A stretch of DNA of 64,000 nt from Psettodes erumei (GCA_016785225.1 JAFBJZ010000772.1:5117501-5181500); one strand, 5' to 3'. Shown: positions 1 through 12,775, counted from the first letter of the stretch. Translations and numbers: made by a program. Notes: generated by a model from the letters alone, not told the origin.

Positions 1-589
1 GGAGATACTACTAACACTTTACACATATTCCTGACAACAATAAAAAGACATTTCAAAAAAAGTTAATGCAGTTTCATCTGAATGCTGGATCCCTGCTCTA
101 CAACAGTGAATTGATGGTTGTACATGTATCACTGTCAAAATTCTCTATATAAACAACAACAGAAAGAAACCAGTTTGGTCTTGAAATGATGAAGCTCACT
201 ACAGCACTGAGGATGAGAAAAATATAGTGCACAGATCCAAAAGGCACAGCCAGTAAATGAATCACAGACTCCTTAAGAGCAGGGACACAATGCCACAGTG
301 TTCTATTGCTACAGAGTGCTGCAGGTTTAGATCATGGAGGAATATCAGGGATTAGTCAGTCAGCCATTAGACAGTGAGAACTATGGGCCCAGTGACATTG
401 GTTGCCTTTCCTCAGGCATCCCAGACGCTGCATCTCAGGTCCCAGTTTACTTTGGCCTTCCACTGCTTCTGCTTCTTTTGAGGTCAGCCCAGATGAAACT
501 TGGAGTTAGCACCAAATTGTAATTTCTTGGTTTTGTAACCAAACTTCCATCCCACCTTCTTGTCTTTTTCCTCTGGCTATTATCAATGC
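1..589. other. Non-coding stretch, nothing recognised
   Basis: AT-leaning vertebrate-type non-coding sequence. Short open frames on both strands overlap near 334-630, but they have no recognisable motif, no strong start context and no convincing splice pair. I see no RNA gene or repeat here. Confidence 0.6.
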
Positions 590-725
590 CAATATTTGGG
601 GCCACCCCCATGGTTGGAGAGACCACCATTTAGCCAGACTATTTGGGTTCAAGCCTCTGTTTTGGCTTCAATCCACCTGCTGAAATGTCCTTGAGCAAGA
701 CACATTCCTGACTGTTTTAGCAATG
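590..725 (+). mobile_element. Decayed tRNA-derived SINE fragment (teleost type)
   Basis: A pol III B-box-like motif GGTTCAAGCC lies at 646-655. About 20 bp later comes a pyrimidine-rich stretch with 'tccacctgctgaaat', followed by 'gtccttgagcaagacac' at 687-703. From general knowledge, many teleost tRNA-derived SINEs carry a B box followed by 'tccacatgttgaagtgtccttgggcaagacac', and this copy matches that architecture with substitutions. The A box and target-site duplications are not clear, so the ends are approximate and the element is probably old and inactive. The tail motif could also come from another fish repeat sharing this module. Confidence 0.5.
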
Positions 726-2724
726 CTCTTTTGGTTTCATGAGGAGGAATAAAAACTGTACTGTGAAATGCAATTATCATTGTTTGAAAATATGGAAACA
801 TAGCATGTGAGTATTATCATCCTGGGCCTGTTCCTCAGGTTATGACTGTGACTGCCCAGCAGACTGTTAAACACACCTACGGCAGGATGCAGTGCTCCTT
901 TGCACCATATATTTTCAGACAAGTTGGAGACTGGTCAAATGTGCTAAGACAAAAAGATACTATAAATATGTCCACCAGAACTCCATCCTCATCAATCTCA
1001 CAGGAGATTTTGTTGTTCTGCCCTCTCAGGGTCATTTTAAGATCAAAACCTGATTTTGTTTCCATCCTAAATTCCTGAATGCCTTTCTATCAGCCCAGGG
1101 GCTTAGCCTATCAGTTAGCGTATTGCACTGATTTAATTACATTAGGGGCTCTGTCTTATAAAACCTGCAACAACTGCTAACTTTTTTAAAAGCACCTTGG
1201 TTTGGACAAAAATATCTGCAGAAATCTTCTCTTAGTTTTATAACTTTTAATAACATTGCCAAATTATCTCTCGCCTCATTACCACAAACAGTGTGAGGGA
1301 AAAGGTCCCAAAGCAACAATGCATGCTATGCTTTTCAACATCTTAACTTGTGGTAAGATCAGTTATATGCAGCATTCCTTAAACTATGTACAGTGGGGTT
1401 TGTAGTAAAAGCTGTATAGACTAAAATGCAGACTTCTATTTGTTCTGCAACACACCTAAATTCCTTTCGTGGAGATGCTATCTGATCATCTCAGCATTGA
1501 GGTTACGATAAGATTGTCTGACATAACATTAGTGCTGATTATCGGGAGGACGATGACAGATTGCACACAAATGAATTCTTTGTGAACCTTGGCAAAATAA
1601 CCAAACCACCTACATGTGAAAACTACACAAGGTCCTATTTGCAATTAAAGGCACAGCACTTCTTAAACACAATGACATATTGCCTCTCAACTAGTAAATA
1701 GTGTAAGTTGAGAAAGTGCATGGTGTCTTGACTGTTTTACAGTGTAAATGAGGGCTCATAGCCTCAAGGCAAGGAATGAAGAGGCTCTCGGGGCCCCTGT
1801 TGCAAACATGTGTTCCCAAAAGGTATATTTATGCAGTTAATCTGTAGATCAAGCAGCTTTAATGTAGCCACGTCATTTAAACTGACACTGTTCATACCCA
1901 CAGACCTGTCAATGTGTCCAGATACCACCTGACAAATGGGATCATGAGATACAACCTCCCACTTCAACTTAGAGGGATCAGTCTCTGCCATGTGTTTCCT
2001 TGCCTCATCCTCTGGTAAACCTCTCAGAGGCATTTAGCAGGTTGGGATGGAGGCTTGAGGCTGAGACTCGGCTGGGTTTAGGCCTGGTTGTGAAAAATCA
2101 CATCCACTCTACAGCTCCACAGCATCTGAAAGCTGGAGTGTCTGCAGCTATCTCTGCTGTCGGGTTAGGAAAACCGGTATGAATGGCCCTGCCAACATCT
2201 CCACTAGGCAGCGCTTGATTCAGCTTTGCAGAGTCAACAGTCACAATCATACATCACAGCCCCAATTGTATTTGCTCAGACCAGGCGTTGAAGTTTGGGG
2301 CTGAGGATGAATGCCTCCAGCAACAAAAAAAGCAGTATGAGGATAACAGGAGCCTTACAGAAGTAGCACCCAAGCCTGAGCTGTCAGTTTACAAAGACTA
2401 TGGGGTCATTTATATCCTAAAAAATACCTTGTCCACTTCCCCTACAACCCTGCACAACTCAGTAACTCTTCTCTTGCAGCAACATCCTCCACACAAGTCA
2501 GAATTACTTCACACACACGCATATCAGTCTACCAGTCTGTGGCGTCTTTGGTACAGCTAATTCAGTTTTATCTTGAAAAGTATAAATTGTTCATGGACTG
2601 TGCATAAATACAGTGTGGTGGCGACAGAATTGCAAGCTGAGCAGAAGTTGATATCAAATCCTGCGTGACTGGTCTAAAATTTGTTCCATAAAAGTGTGTT
2701 TTAGTTTTACAAGTCAATTAAGGC
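726..2724. other. Non-coding stretch
   Basis: No gene recognised. Around 1098-1130 a 'cagttagcgtattgcac' stretch resembles the A-box end of a teleost tRNA-like repeat, but there is no matching B box at the right distance. A 78-codon plus frame and an opposing 62-codon minus frame near 842-1078 look like chance openings in the same DNA. Confidence 0.5.
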
Positions 2725-2758
2725 TGTGTATGTGTGTATGTGTGTGTGTGTGTGTGTT
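2725..2758. repeat. (TG)n microsatellite, slightly interrupted
   Basis: Alternating TG with two TATG interruptions, then a pure run. Alternating purine-pyrimidine tracts of this length are common in fish non-coding DNA and can adopt Z-form. No function is implied. Confidence 0.95.
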
Positions 2759-3840
2759 CTTCAGGCGTCCTGTCAAATCACCAAGTTTCTCAAGCAGTGG
2801 CGCCCCATATGGCTTTGCCACAACACCACCCCAATGCTTAAGACTGCTGAGTATTGAAGAAGTGGTGTGTTTGTGGTATAGGTAAATGTGTGCTTTGTGC
2901 ATACATGACAACATTATAAGCACAAAACTGAAGAAAACTGGAGTTTTTTTCCTCACTTATACAAGGGGCATGCCTTGGTTTCCCCCTGAGATGAGGGAGT
3001 GGGTAAAAGGTGCTTGAATTAAAACTCAATTTCCTGAAACTCTTTTTCCTGTCATTTTGGTGCAGGATGTATGTGGTGTTGGCTTGAGTGAAAATATGCT
3101 GGTTGCATTGTGAAAATCTCTGTCAACTCATCACATCAGGGCCTTAAGCTCGCAATTTCTTTTGCAAATTCTGTTTTCCGAGAGGCCAAAGGCCCCAATA
3201 AGCTCCATATCTCTCAAAGTCAGTTTACTTAAAAGACTACAGACTCAACATCTCTTTCATTTGAGCTATTCATTGTTTCTGTTGATGTATGTTCTGTAAT
3301 AGGAGAGCACTCCAAGGTGGCTCAAAGAAATGGAGAAAACAGACCACTGCTACTTAGACAGGCAACCTGAACTGTGCAGAAATTTGCATAAAATACTAAA
3401 CAAAACAGTCAAATCCTGAAGACGATGACTCAACAGATACTAAGAATTGTTAGAGCCAAGAGAAGGGCAGCAGCAGGCTGCGCAATCCACTTTCACAAAC
3501 AATGGCTCCCTTTATAATAATGTAAATCAATAACTAGCATTAGCGGGAATTTTCCAACTTGTTCAGCTTTTCCAGATGCTCGCACACTGAAATATCAGCA
3601 CACAGTAGCCTCAAAGACCACTGAGAGAGAGAGAAGACAGATGATGATGAGGGGTCATGAGATCAGAGGTGGTGGAGAGGAGAGAGGAGGAAGAATAATC
3701 TTGACAACACTGGTAGCGAAGACTATTAAAGAGTGGGAAAATCATACAAAGGGATGAGTGTCAGGAAGTGAAGAGGGGATGTTGGGTATGCTGCATAGCC
3801 CAGTAGGCTGTGTAATCGGAGGGATGCAGGGGGGAGGATC
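2759..3840. other. Non-coding stretch
   Basis: Nothing gene-like. The last 250 bases (about 3610-3720) are purine-rich (gagagagagaag..., gaggagagaggagg), forming a weakly asymmetric lead-in to the CpG island that follows. Confidence 0.5.
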
Positions 3841-3844
3841 AGGT

Positions 3845-4060
3845 GGCAAAATAAAAGCTGTCCGACTGCTCTCCTCACACCTCTCCCAGCATGACCGGTC
3901 CGGCGAAGGGAAAGCACTGTGAGAACGGCTGGCCCGGGGCCCGGATGCAGGGGAGCACCGCCAAAACCTTGGTCAGCGTGCCTGCCTACTCCTCTGTATT
4001 TTTGGAAACAGCCATTATGCAAGCAATTTGCCTTTAAGATCTCTGCGTGCACGTCCATTC
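3845..4060. promoter_or_regulatory. Small CpG-dense island, candidate regulatory element or promoter
   Basis: This block has many more CpGs (accggtccggcgaa, gaacggctg, cccggggcccgg, caccgcc, gcgtgcacgtcc) than the kilobases either side, where CpG is rare. An ATAAAA motif at 3851-3856 sits about 40 bp before an ATG. The right half (4000-4040) changes to an AT-rich run, 'ccattatgcaagcaatttgc', whose TTATGCAA resembles a C/EBP or POU half-site. The GC-rich part joined to an AT-rich motif cluster is typical of vertebrate conserved regulatory elements. It could equally be an unannotated exon, because both strands stay open here. Confidence 0.35.
3891..4037 (+). CDS. Hypothetical 48-codon ORF in the CpG island
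   Basis: The ATG at 3891 follows 'cctctcccagc' (A at -3) and the frame runs 48 codons to TAA at 4035. The peptide begins MTGPAKGKHCENGWPG and ends TAIMQAICL. It has no signal peptide, membrane segment or known motif. The preceding 'ctcctcacacctctcccag' would also serve as a 3' splice site, so this could be part of a downstream exon instead of a start. The opposite strand is open too (about 110 codons), which argues that GC-rich composition, not selection, explains the openness. I do not recognise it. Confidence 0.12.
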   Translation: MTGPAKGKHCENGWPGARMQGSTAKTLVSVPAYSSVFLETAIMQAICL

Positions 4061-4379
4061 AAAGGCAGACCAGGAGGAGGGATGTGTCAGCGATGTGAAG
4101 TGAGCCCAGCATGCTTTCACAATCATAGTAACCCACAGTTATTAACACAGAAGCTCTGGATGTGGACGCGTGAACACTAGTGTGGTCTGTCAGCAGTCCA
4201 CAAACTTAATATCTCAGCATATGATTTACACAGAATAATTAATGAGTCATCCGACTTCCTCCATGCTGGTGATGTTTTAATATTTGGAAGATGCTGGAGA
4301 GAAACCAACGTCTGAGTGCTGCAAATGAAACAGTGAGCACAGTACTGGCCTGTTATACTTGTGCCTCCCGACCTCCACC

Positions 4380-4402
4380 AACCCTAACCCCACCCTTAAC
4401 CC
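4380..4402. repeat. Telomere-like degenerate (CCCTAA)n patch
   Basis: Reads 'aaccctaaccccacccttaa', a short run of CCCTAA-type units with substitutions. It is too short to be a true interstitial telomere array. Similar degenerate TTAGGG-type patches occur at 50411 and 57381. Confidence 0.4.
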
Positions 4403-6616
4403 AACGTGGTTAGCTGCGCAGTTAGGGAAAATGGAAGGAGTGTGTGCGTGCCTCAGTGTCTCAGTATGTGTCTGTGTGTGTGTCTGTATGTGTGTCTTAG
4501 GGGTTTTTGGTGTGTAATTCCAGAGGCTCCCCTTACCCCCTCCCAAGTTTTTCCTCTTTCTCAGACGAGTTTTTTCTTTTATTTATTTTTTTTAACCACT
4601 GGATTCTGGACTCAGTCTGTTTCCATATTGCTAACCACAGCATTTCACAAACATGATGGAATCTTTGTTTAAAGATTATTTTTGACATAATTTCCCTTAT
4701 TTCTGTAGGTCTATGGAATATTACTTGTGCGGTTCTGCAAATATAGTCAGTGTGTGATAGACTGTAAAACATGACTGAGTAGAACAGGATATTAGTGAAA
4801 GACCAAGCGAGACAAAATTTCCTGACTTCAACTTCACAATAACTATGATAACCTTATCCTTAATGGACAAAATCATTCGTTTTATTCCTGAGGCATTCCT
4901 TTTTTCCCCCCAGTGAATCAATATTTGCTTGTCCCTTCTTCTGCCTCGGGCAAAGTATTTGGTTGCTTCTCAAAATTCAGGAAAGTTTTATTAAATGTAA
5001 AAGAAACTTTGAGATGGAATGCAACAAGGGCACTCATTAATGACAGTCCTCTGTAACCTCAAACTTAATCATCTCAGTCACATCTCAGGCTACACTCTTG
5101 CATTTTAATGAGTGAATATTCAACCGAGAGACAGTTTATATTACAGAAGATCAACACTTAAAGAGCTAACCAGCGCTGGCTGCAAATATTGTACTGAGGC
5201 AAATTCAATCAATATTTTCTTTACCAAGCCACAGACCTTAAGAGACATCCTGAACTCACTCTCTTTAGTTTTAATTGTGCTTCAAATTGCTAAATAGAAG
5301 AAAAAAAGCAAAAACCAAACATTTTCACAGTCTCACTGTTTAAATATTGCCGTTGAGCTGGAGCAGTTTGGAAGAACCCTTTTTATTTCATCTTTTATTT
5401 ACAGTTTTTAAAAGTTTACAAGAGTGTAAACCACAGGCACATCCCTATGAAGACACAGTCTAGACAAAGTTCATCTTAATCTGCAGATGTGAAAATGTTA
5501 TTGTAACATGTTCTCTCTGTCTCTCATCATCATTTCTGTGTGGATATAAACACATGTTCAAACCCACAGTCAGATGCAAGCAGTTCATGCACACTCATAC
5601 ACACACAAGCATGACAATAGCATGTAGCTTTATATAGCAATTGTAATTTTGTAATACTAATATTGCTGATATTTTGTAATCTTAATGGAATTATGTTTTG
5701 TATTTTTAAGTAATCAGTAATTCAGTAGTTCCTACCAGCATTATTTAACAAGCTCCCATTGGTCAAAGCTAATTTAGGAACATATTACAAAGCAAGCCTT
5801 TTATTTATGTAGGAACTGTATGTTGTGCTCCATTAACATTTACATATCCGCTACCACAAGGAAGCCAGAAGCAGCAAGAGAGGTTTGGGCCCACTATCAC
5901 ATAGGTGGAAGGCCAGCGATGAGACTGGGCCTGCAGTGGCAGAGTTACAACCTGAGTGTCAGTGGCCTCAGGGGACTCAGCCTTTTCTTAGTGACCCGTC
6001 ACCCTCCCTCCCATGAATCAACGAACAAACGCACCTCAGACAAGCGTGCACGTGCAGGCAGGGCTGCAGATAATTGTGTTCTCATGTCACTAGTCCTGCG
6101 TGTTTTGACAGAGGCTCTTCTTTTCTCATACGTAATGCATAAAGGGCAAGAGACTTATTCAGCGATTTACATGCTCCTATTTGTATGGCTAAACTGAGGG
6201 TGCAATGTCACAAAAGCTTGATAATGATTTTTACAGGCCGCAAAAGGCTGGTGCTTTAGAGAAAGGGCTAATGTTTTGAGCAGTCAGGAAATTCTATATT
6301 CCTCTGCAAAAGGACTAAATGCAAACCTACCAGCATCTGGCATTTGAAGCTTTTCATGTGTTCTCGTGAAATAAATAAGTTACAAGTACAGTAGAGACCA
6401 TATAAAATTTAACCTTGTTAAAAATAAACGTGACATCTTGGTGTGATTTATTTCTCATGCACACAGCTGCGACTCTGAGTGCTTCAGAGCTGATGAGATT
6501 CCACATCATCACTTGGTGCTGAAAGATTTTCATGACAAATATGGAAGAAGAATAATAGGCTCCCCACCTCTGGTGTGACACTTGGGAAGCATTACTTTGA
6601 AGTGTGATTTGGGCAG

Positions 6617-6718
6617 GTTGGGAGTGCCACAAATTCATCAACAAATACCAGGAGAAAGTTTGTTTGGTCAAAACCCCAATGTACCTGGAGGCCACACTCA
6701 TGACCTTTCCACCTTCAG
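6617..6718 (+). other. Weak exon-like segment, 102 nt
   Basis: The segment ends at a good donor, CTTCAG|GTAAGA, and starts after 'gatttgggcag', whose pyrimidine tract is poor. One frame is open throughout; entered at phase 1 (exon bases GT, then TGG) it reads WECHKFINKYQEKVCLV and continues to the donor without a stop. The length is a multiple of three. The weak acceptor and the lack of any recognised domain keep this at chance level. Confidence 0.12.
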
Positions 6719-9002
6719 GTAAGACCTTTGCTTGTAAGACTTAGAGGGAGGGTTCTTTGCATGTATGTCAAGACAAGAGGACACTCAGTCAAGTTCCAAC
6801 ATGTGAATGTGAAAGGGGTTTTCCTTAAACCTTGGCAAAGTAGGCTACATAAATACACCTCATAATGATGCCAAATGAAACAAGTTAATTCTCATGAAAT
6901 ACCGTTTCCTTGTGAGTCTACAGAGCCAGAGGGTATACAAAAGCTCTATTTGTGAATGAACCTTTGGTCTAAGTTCATGTTTGCAATTTGGAGAGAAGAA
7001 GAGTTTTTACACGAATGCACTGTGCTAAATTGAGTATAATTGTACATATGTGGATCTCTGTGAAAGGGTGCAAATGCTTTATGTATAATTTCAATATATA
7101 TATTGTGTGACTGACATGCAGTTTGGTGGTGGGCTTTCAAAGAGCAGTTGGTGTAATGTTACTTTTCTGAACCCCAGTAGATTAATCAAAGTGTTTCAGT
7201 CAATTTAATGCTGTCTCGCTGGGGTCACAGACTGGCACACAAACATTTAAATCAAAGGGTGAGCAGAATCAGGAAGTGATTCATTTCCTATAGCCTTGGC
7301 ACTAGGTAATGTGTGATGAGTGCTGAGAGAAAAAATTGTAGAAATAGAACCAGGAGGGTGGGACGGAGAAAAGAATAGGGCTTGAAAACCATCATCAGTA
7401 AACTTCCACCTTCTTAAGTTTCTCTGCCTCAAACCACAGTGCCAGATGCATCACCCTGCCTTTTTGCAGCTTTACTTCATTCTGTCTTTCTTGCTGTCTT
7501 TTTTTATACCTTCTTTCTTTGTCCGACCCACACGCACATGAAAGCAAATCTCTGCAGTTTTGCATTAGGTCACAGGAACTGAGTGGCAGGTGGGGGATGG
7601 TGCTGGGAGGAAACAAAAATATTTGTAGAAGATTTAGGATGAATGCTAGTGGGGCAAGCGCATGATTGGCAGTCATGGTTTAATGCTAGAACCAACACAG
7701 CTAACTCAAAGAATAAGCTCATGAGTTAAGGTTATTTGGAGTTAAGTGTTTAGGGGGCAAACCTAAGTAGTTTCTTTCCCAAGCACTATTCTAGTATGTA
7801 TGTTATAGATGGGTGCAAAGGGTAGAAAGGAAAAAAACACTAGGTAATATTTTTCTCCCCCTTTTTTATTCTTCACTCCAAATTTGCATCGGTGCCAAAA
7901 TCAGTAGTCCCCTGGCCAATGGTAAAGAGGGAATTCCAAGCACAGTGTGCGTGAGTCAGTACCAGCATTTTCCTAATTCATCCTGCCTGTCTCCCTTTAA
8001 ATAGTTCAAGGAAATGTCCAAATGACCTAATTACAACTCAGGCTTTCCCAAGTAGCCTGTGTCAACGCATGACATGCTATTCAAAAATATACATAGTCAC
8101 AAAACTGCAAGACTTTGGTGGCAGTGAAGCATGCTTTTCCTCTGTTTGGTTTTATTAGTGAAATGGTGGGACAGCGGGCTAGATGCTGTCTGTGTGCGTC
8201 TATTTTACTCTCTGATGTGTCTCGGTTCTTAAAGCTTTCCCTGGCCTGGGCAGACCTTCAAAGGCTTACTGGAGCTGAACGATTTGCCAGAGACATAGAT
8301 TTGACCAGATCACTTCATCACAATTTAATCTATGTCATAATAATACCAACCACAAACTCTGCTTCAGTAATGCAGTCTGCATTCAGTACTGTCTACTATA
8401 GTACTGTGAAACTACAACTGACATTCCAGCTTTGGCACTGATGGGCGCTCGCACACAAAAGCTGCCCTGCCCAAACAAATTAAATAATTGTTACTATTTT
8501 GGGTTTCTGACACTTTGGTCCACTTCAGCAGCTTAGCTGCACCCAAAGCAGTGCTTTGATACAATAACAATGAATCAAAACAAAAGGTTCATTCGTACCA
8601 TATAAACCTCAGCTGAGCTGTCATGTAGTGACATTTCAGCAGGATTTAGACTTTTATGGTTTGTTTATTTAGTACTTTAAGAAACGAGGTGGTATGCATC
8701 CTGCACAAAACCACTTAATGGTAATGGTTTGGAAATAGCCAAGACAATTAAAGTGAAATGAAGGGGAAAGTGATGGACTAGTTGGAGTGCCTTGCATTCC
8801 TACTCAGTGTTTAAACTAAGTGTTTTGTCAATGGGCCACCTTTGTGTAAGAGGCCCTTTTTATTTGCAGCTGCAAAAACTATTAATAAATACCGAGCAGG
8901 GGGTGGATAACCTTGGGCAGTTACACGATCTGAAATCAGATATAACAGAGTTCAGCAATTCACCTACAACCATTATGACGCCTGGGAAATCCAAATGTTG
9001 CG

Positions 9003-9065
9003 ATGGGGAGTGAGGGAGGGAGGGGAGATAAGAGGAAGAGGAAAGGAAGTCAAGCAGAGAGGAGA
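9003..9065 (+). repeat. Purine-rich tract with G-quadruplex motif
   Basis: A nearly pure purine stretch. At 9005-9025 four G-runs (GGGG, GGG, GGG, GGGG) are separated by 5, 1 and 1 bases, which fits the standard G4 pattern on the plus strand. The rest is a GA/AGG purine tract able to form triplex (H-DNA). Confidence 0.7.
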
Positions 9066-12000
9066 CAGATTCCAGCTCCTGCGGCTCTGTGTGCTGAATG
9101 CCAATCTACATCATATCCGGGACAGGATCATACAGCAGCTTTTCTGCAAGAGGCAGATACAGTTCAAATAGTTCCTCTATAATGTGGAATGGAAAAATGA
9201 ACCTGCTGTACACCTGTAGCTTGAGCTTCCTTCTGCGATTTCAGTGAAGTAACCACATTATCATTTTCATCATTCCTTGCTTTGCAAAAAGATTTCATGT
9301 ATAACAATTTGGACTGTTGTCCAGCCATGTCAAATTTTGGCAGACCTCAGTGTTACCCTGCTAAACATTTTATCTGATCAGTGAATAGAGTAGCAGAAGA
9401 CCTCACTTTCATTTTCCAGCACACTCAATTCTCTTTCTGCATCATTCCCATTTTTTGTTCCCCTTCTTTCTGTCCCATGTGCTATCTTTTATTCTCATCT
9501 CCTCTATTCTCTCTCTGCCTGTCGGTCCCATGTGGGTGTAGCCTGTCTTGCTGTGGCTGCAGCAGGAGGACTACCTGATGTGTCGCTGTGCCGAATGGGA
9601 CCAAGAGGTCTGCTGTTGAAAAGGGTCTCTGTGCTGCATCTGCAGATCGCCTTACACGACCACTTCCTGCTTCCGACCCACTCCTCACAGGCGGCCCTGT
9701 GTGCCAAGGCCAAAAAAAGCGCAAACAGAGGGGTTCAGTCCACCCAGGGGCTGAGCACAGGACCCTATTCATCCTCTCCCCAATGCTCCTCCCTGTTTCT
9801 CCTCCACCAACCTCAGGATAGCTTTATTTTAAAATTCACAAATATTATCCTCTCATAGGCATTGAGATCAACTGGCCACTCATTCCATCTTTTCGGAGGT
9901 GCTTGACACACAAACTGTGTCAGTACTGCCCCCAGACTGGGGAGGTGAAACATTCTGGTGTCAAGTATTTGTGCGATGTCTGTCTGTCTGGCACAGCCAC
10001 ACCTTTGGCATCTGGCTTGTTACGTAAGAAGGGAACGATAGAAGTTAAGGTCATAGATAGTTCTAGCTGATTGAAGGAGTTTCAAAGATGGTTCATGGGG
10101 TCTTATAGTTTCCTGGAAAAACTGTCACTCCAGGGGAGCCCCTACAGTCGCAGTTGGAAGTGCAGAGGAGAATGGATGCAGGGTTAAAAAAAACATTCCC
10201 TGTATGAGGGGGAGGGGAGCAGGTGGGTTTGGGTGTTGGAGTCGTGTTGCTATTCCTGGAATGCTCACTTTGTCCCATCTGGACCTGACAACAGTGGAGA
10301 GGACAGGAGCTTGGGGATATTGGACTCCCACTGAGCAGGACTATTTATGCAGGGACCCAATGAGGGCCAAGGGGGCAGGGGTATTTAAGATTCTTGGGGA
10401 AATGGTGAAGTGGGCAAATAACTCTTAAGACAAACAAACCCAGAGCATTAATGATGAGTCTGTCACTGGACTGGATGTTTTCGCTTTTCCCCCTGCATAT
10501 TGAAAAGGGAGAGCAAACGGCCAGAGCCACAGTCTGTTTTCACTACTGTCCTTGTCGTTTCTACCTTCTGCCATTGGACACTGCCTTGTTTTTCTACTTT
10601 AAACGCATTAAAACAGCACCTGATACGTCCATTCCTACCAGGGGGATAGAAAAACATTTAGCCTGCCGGCTCCCTGGGCTTCCCCCTCGGATGTCAGCCT
10701 CAGATGAGGGCGAGAAGAATGACGCTCTGTACGGCCACTGCAAGAAGCCATTCATGCAGCCACAGCTCAGCCACAGAAAGTGTGTAGCACCGACCCATGG
10801 TGGCTAGAACAGAACCAGTACTGATCCAGCCCCTGGTGTCCCAGCACTACACAACACCAGTATTGATCTAGTCCATGCTAGACAGGACAGGACCACGGAG
10901 ACAACATGTCCACTGATTCAGCAGGATCATGCTGGGTCTGACTAGTATAGACAACACCACCACAGATTCAACGAGGAGGACAGAACTTCTCCAGGATCCT
11001 TCTCAATTGGCTCTGTCAACACCTGCACAGATGAGAAGGTACATCAGGAAACTCAGGTCTCTCCAAGAATGAATCACTTCAGCCTGTCAGAAACAGTGCC
11101 GCTATTACTGATTGAGCTCTATTAAGGCATTACAGTGTAACGGAACCAAACCTGTGTTTACAGGGCTAATCTTTGGATGATCAACAAACTCAGTCAACCT
11201 GAACTACAGTAAATTCTTTTCCACTCTCTCCATTGCCTTTGCCATACTGAACAGGAGGCCTCATTATAGGTCAGCGGCTGACTGGAGGCTGAGGAACAAA
11301 CCAAAGGCCCTGGCAGAGCTCACGTTGTTCCCCTCAGACCTGCTCACACTCACTGGAGACCAGTGCTGGAGGCTGGGATAGAGAAAGTGGCTTCTGTGCA
11401 TCGGCCTCTCTGGCTTCACATGCCTGCGTGTGAGGCGAGCAAATGGGCCAAGCAAAAGAGCAACCCAAAGAGAATACTGTGTACTTTGGAACATTTTTTC
11501 AACCCATGTCTTATGGAAAATATATATAGGTTCAGAAGCACTTAATAGAGTATTTATGTAAAACTGACAAAGATTACACAACTTGCCCATCCTGTTAACT
11601 TTTCAGAGGGTAAGTAGGATGATTGAGTATGATTTATTCCAAAACTGTCAGACGGTTCTGCACTAGAGACTCAAAACACTGAAAGCACAGAAGTGCTTCT
11701 GACATATGAGTGACATAGGGAAGCAAAAGATTAAGAAATCCGCTGGATAACAGTGGGCTTTGACACACTATCTTGCTAATCGTAAACACATTGCCACTAG
11801 CAAAGATTCTACGATGGGGCATTATTCATCACCACAAAAAAATCACTGGGACTGTAGTTTAAATTCATTGGCATGTATTCACAGTGACAGTTGTACTCTT
11901 ATCAAACTGGTCTCTCCTAAACTCTATCTCTCTGATTGACTGTGGGAGCTGGCCAATAACAGAGAATGGGCACATCATTTGGATCCTCTTCATGGTGCAA

Positions 12001-12770
12001 CCAAACACTATAAGCAAGCTCGAGTAATCCTGTCCTCCATCACATGAATCATACTTTCCGTCCCCTTCCTATTTTTACAGCTGCCGCACAAATAGATCTG
12101 CTCAAACGCTTTACTCCTCGGTGACTGAAAAAGACAAGAAACCCAGAGTGCTCAACACTCAGGTTCTCACAGTCACTCTGCTTCCTCACCCTCTCTGCAT
12201 AAACAACCACCAACGATCCCCTCTTGACCTTCAAACGCACAGAAGCGTTCATGCCACAAGAGTGTGTGTGTGGACATAATGCTCCTTGCACATGTATTAA
12301 AAAAAATTATCTGAGAATCAGTTATGATTTACAGGCTCTGTTTTTCTACTTTGTTCTTTCAGCCGATCGGCTTTAATACGGCAGGAAGTGAAACTGCAAG
12401 AATGTGATGCCAAATCAGACCCTCACAAAATCATCAATTGAAAAACATTAAACAAACACTTAACTACTGTATTGTGTTGACAATTGCCAGGGCCTGAATC
12501 AGAGACCAAATATATGAGTCACTAAAGACTAAGAATCCATTAGGGATCAACAGAAATAATGGTGTCTGAAATAAGAAATAAAGATAAATCAGGAAGTGAA
12601 ACAGACAAAGTGAAAGACGAACCGCTGTGTATGTTTTTCATTATTTATGCTTCATTGTATACTATTCTAATGCTGTTCCAGTCTTCTGAAAGCTTGTAAG
12701 CTCACAACCAATAACACAAATTTAATCACTATAGTGAGCGTCACACTGCAGCTTGCTGTCTTTCTTTGCT
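9066..12770. other. Non-coding stretch; GC-richer patch at 9.53-9.72 kb
   Basis: At 9530-9720 the sequence is GC-richer, follows a pyrimidine run ending 'gtgggtgtag', and stays open in two frames. I find no donor after it and no recognisable peptide. From 10.20 to 10.80 kb one plus frame is open for about 118 codons, again without motifs. The remainder shows nothing gene-like. Confidence 0.4.
10813..10880 (+). repeat. Two-copy diverged direct repeat
   Basis: 'accagtactgatccagccc' at about 10815 is repeated with substitutions as 'accagtattgatctagtcc' about 42 bp later. It looks like a short decayed minisatellite; no further clear copies follow. Confidence 0.5.
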
Positions 12771-12775
12771 TTCAG

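Larger units (their letters stand above)
4070..8980. other. Non-coding stretch with an imperfect TG tract
   Basis: An imperfect TG/TCTG tract occupies about 4439-4495, and CA-rich scatter lies near 5588-5610. A minus-strand frame of about 115 codons (6354-6701) and a plus frame of about 108 codons (8115-8438) have no motif and no splice support I trust. Apart from the weak exon-like segment at 6617-6718, I see nothing else. Confidence 0.5.

Noticed and set aside
1098..1180. tRNA-like A-box phrase 'cagttagcgtattgcac' as a tRNA gene or SINE head
   Set aside because: No B box at tRNA spacing and no cloverleaf arms could be drawn.
9532..9858. GC-rich open stretch after 'gtgggtgtag' as a possible exon
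   Set aside because: No donor follows within a reasonable distance, several frames and both strands are open, and no peptide is recognised.
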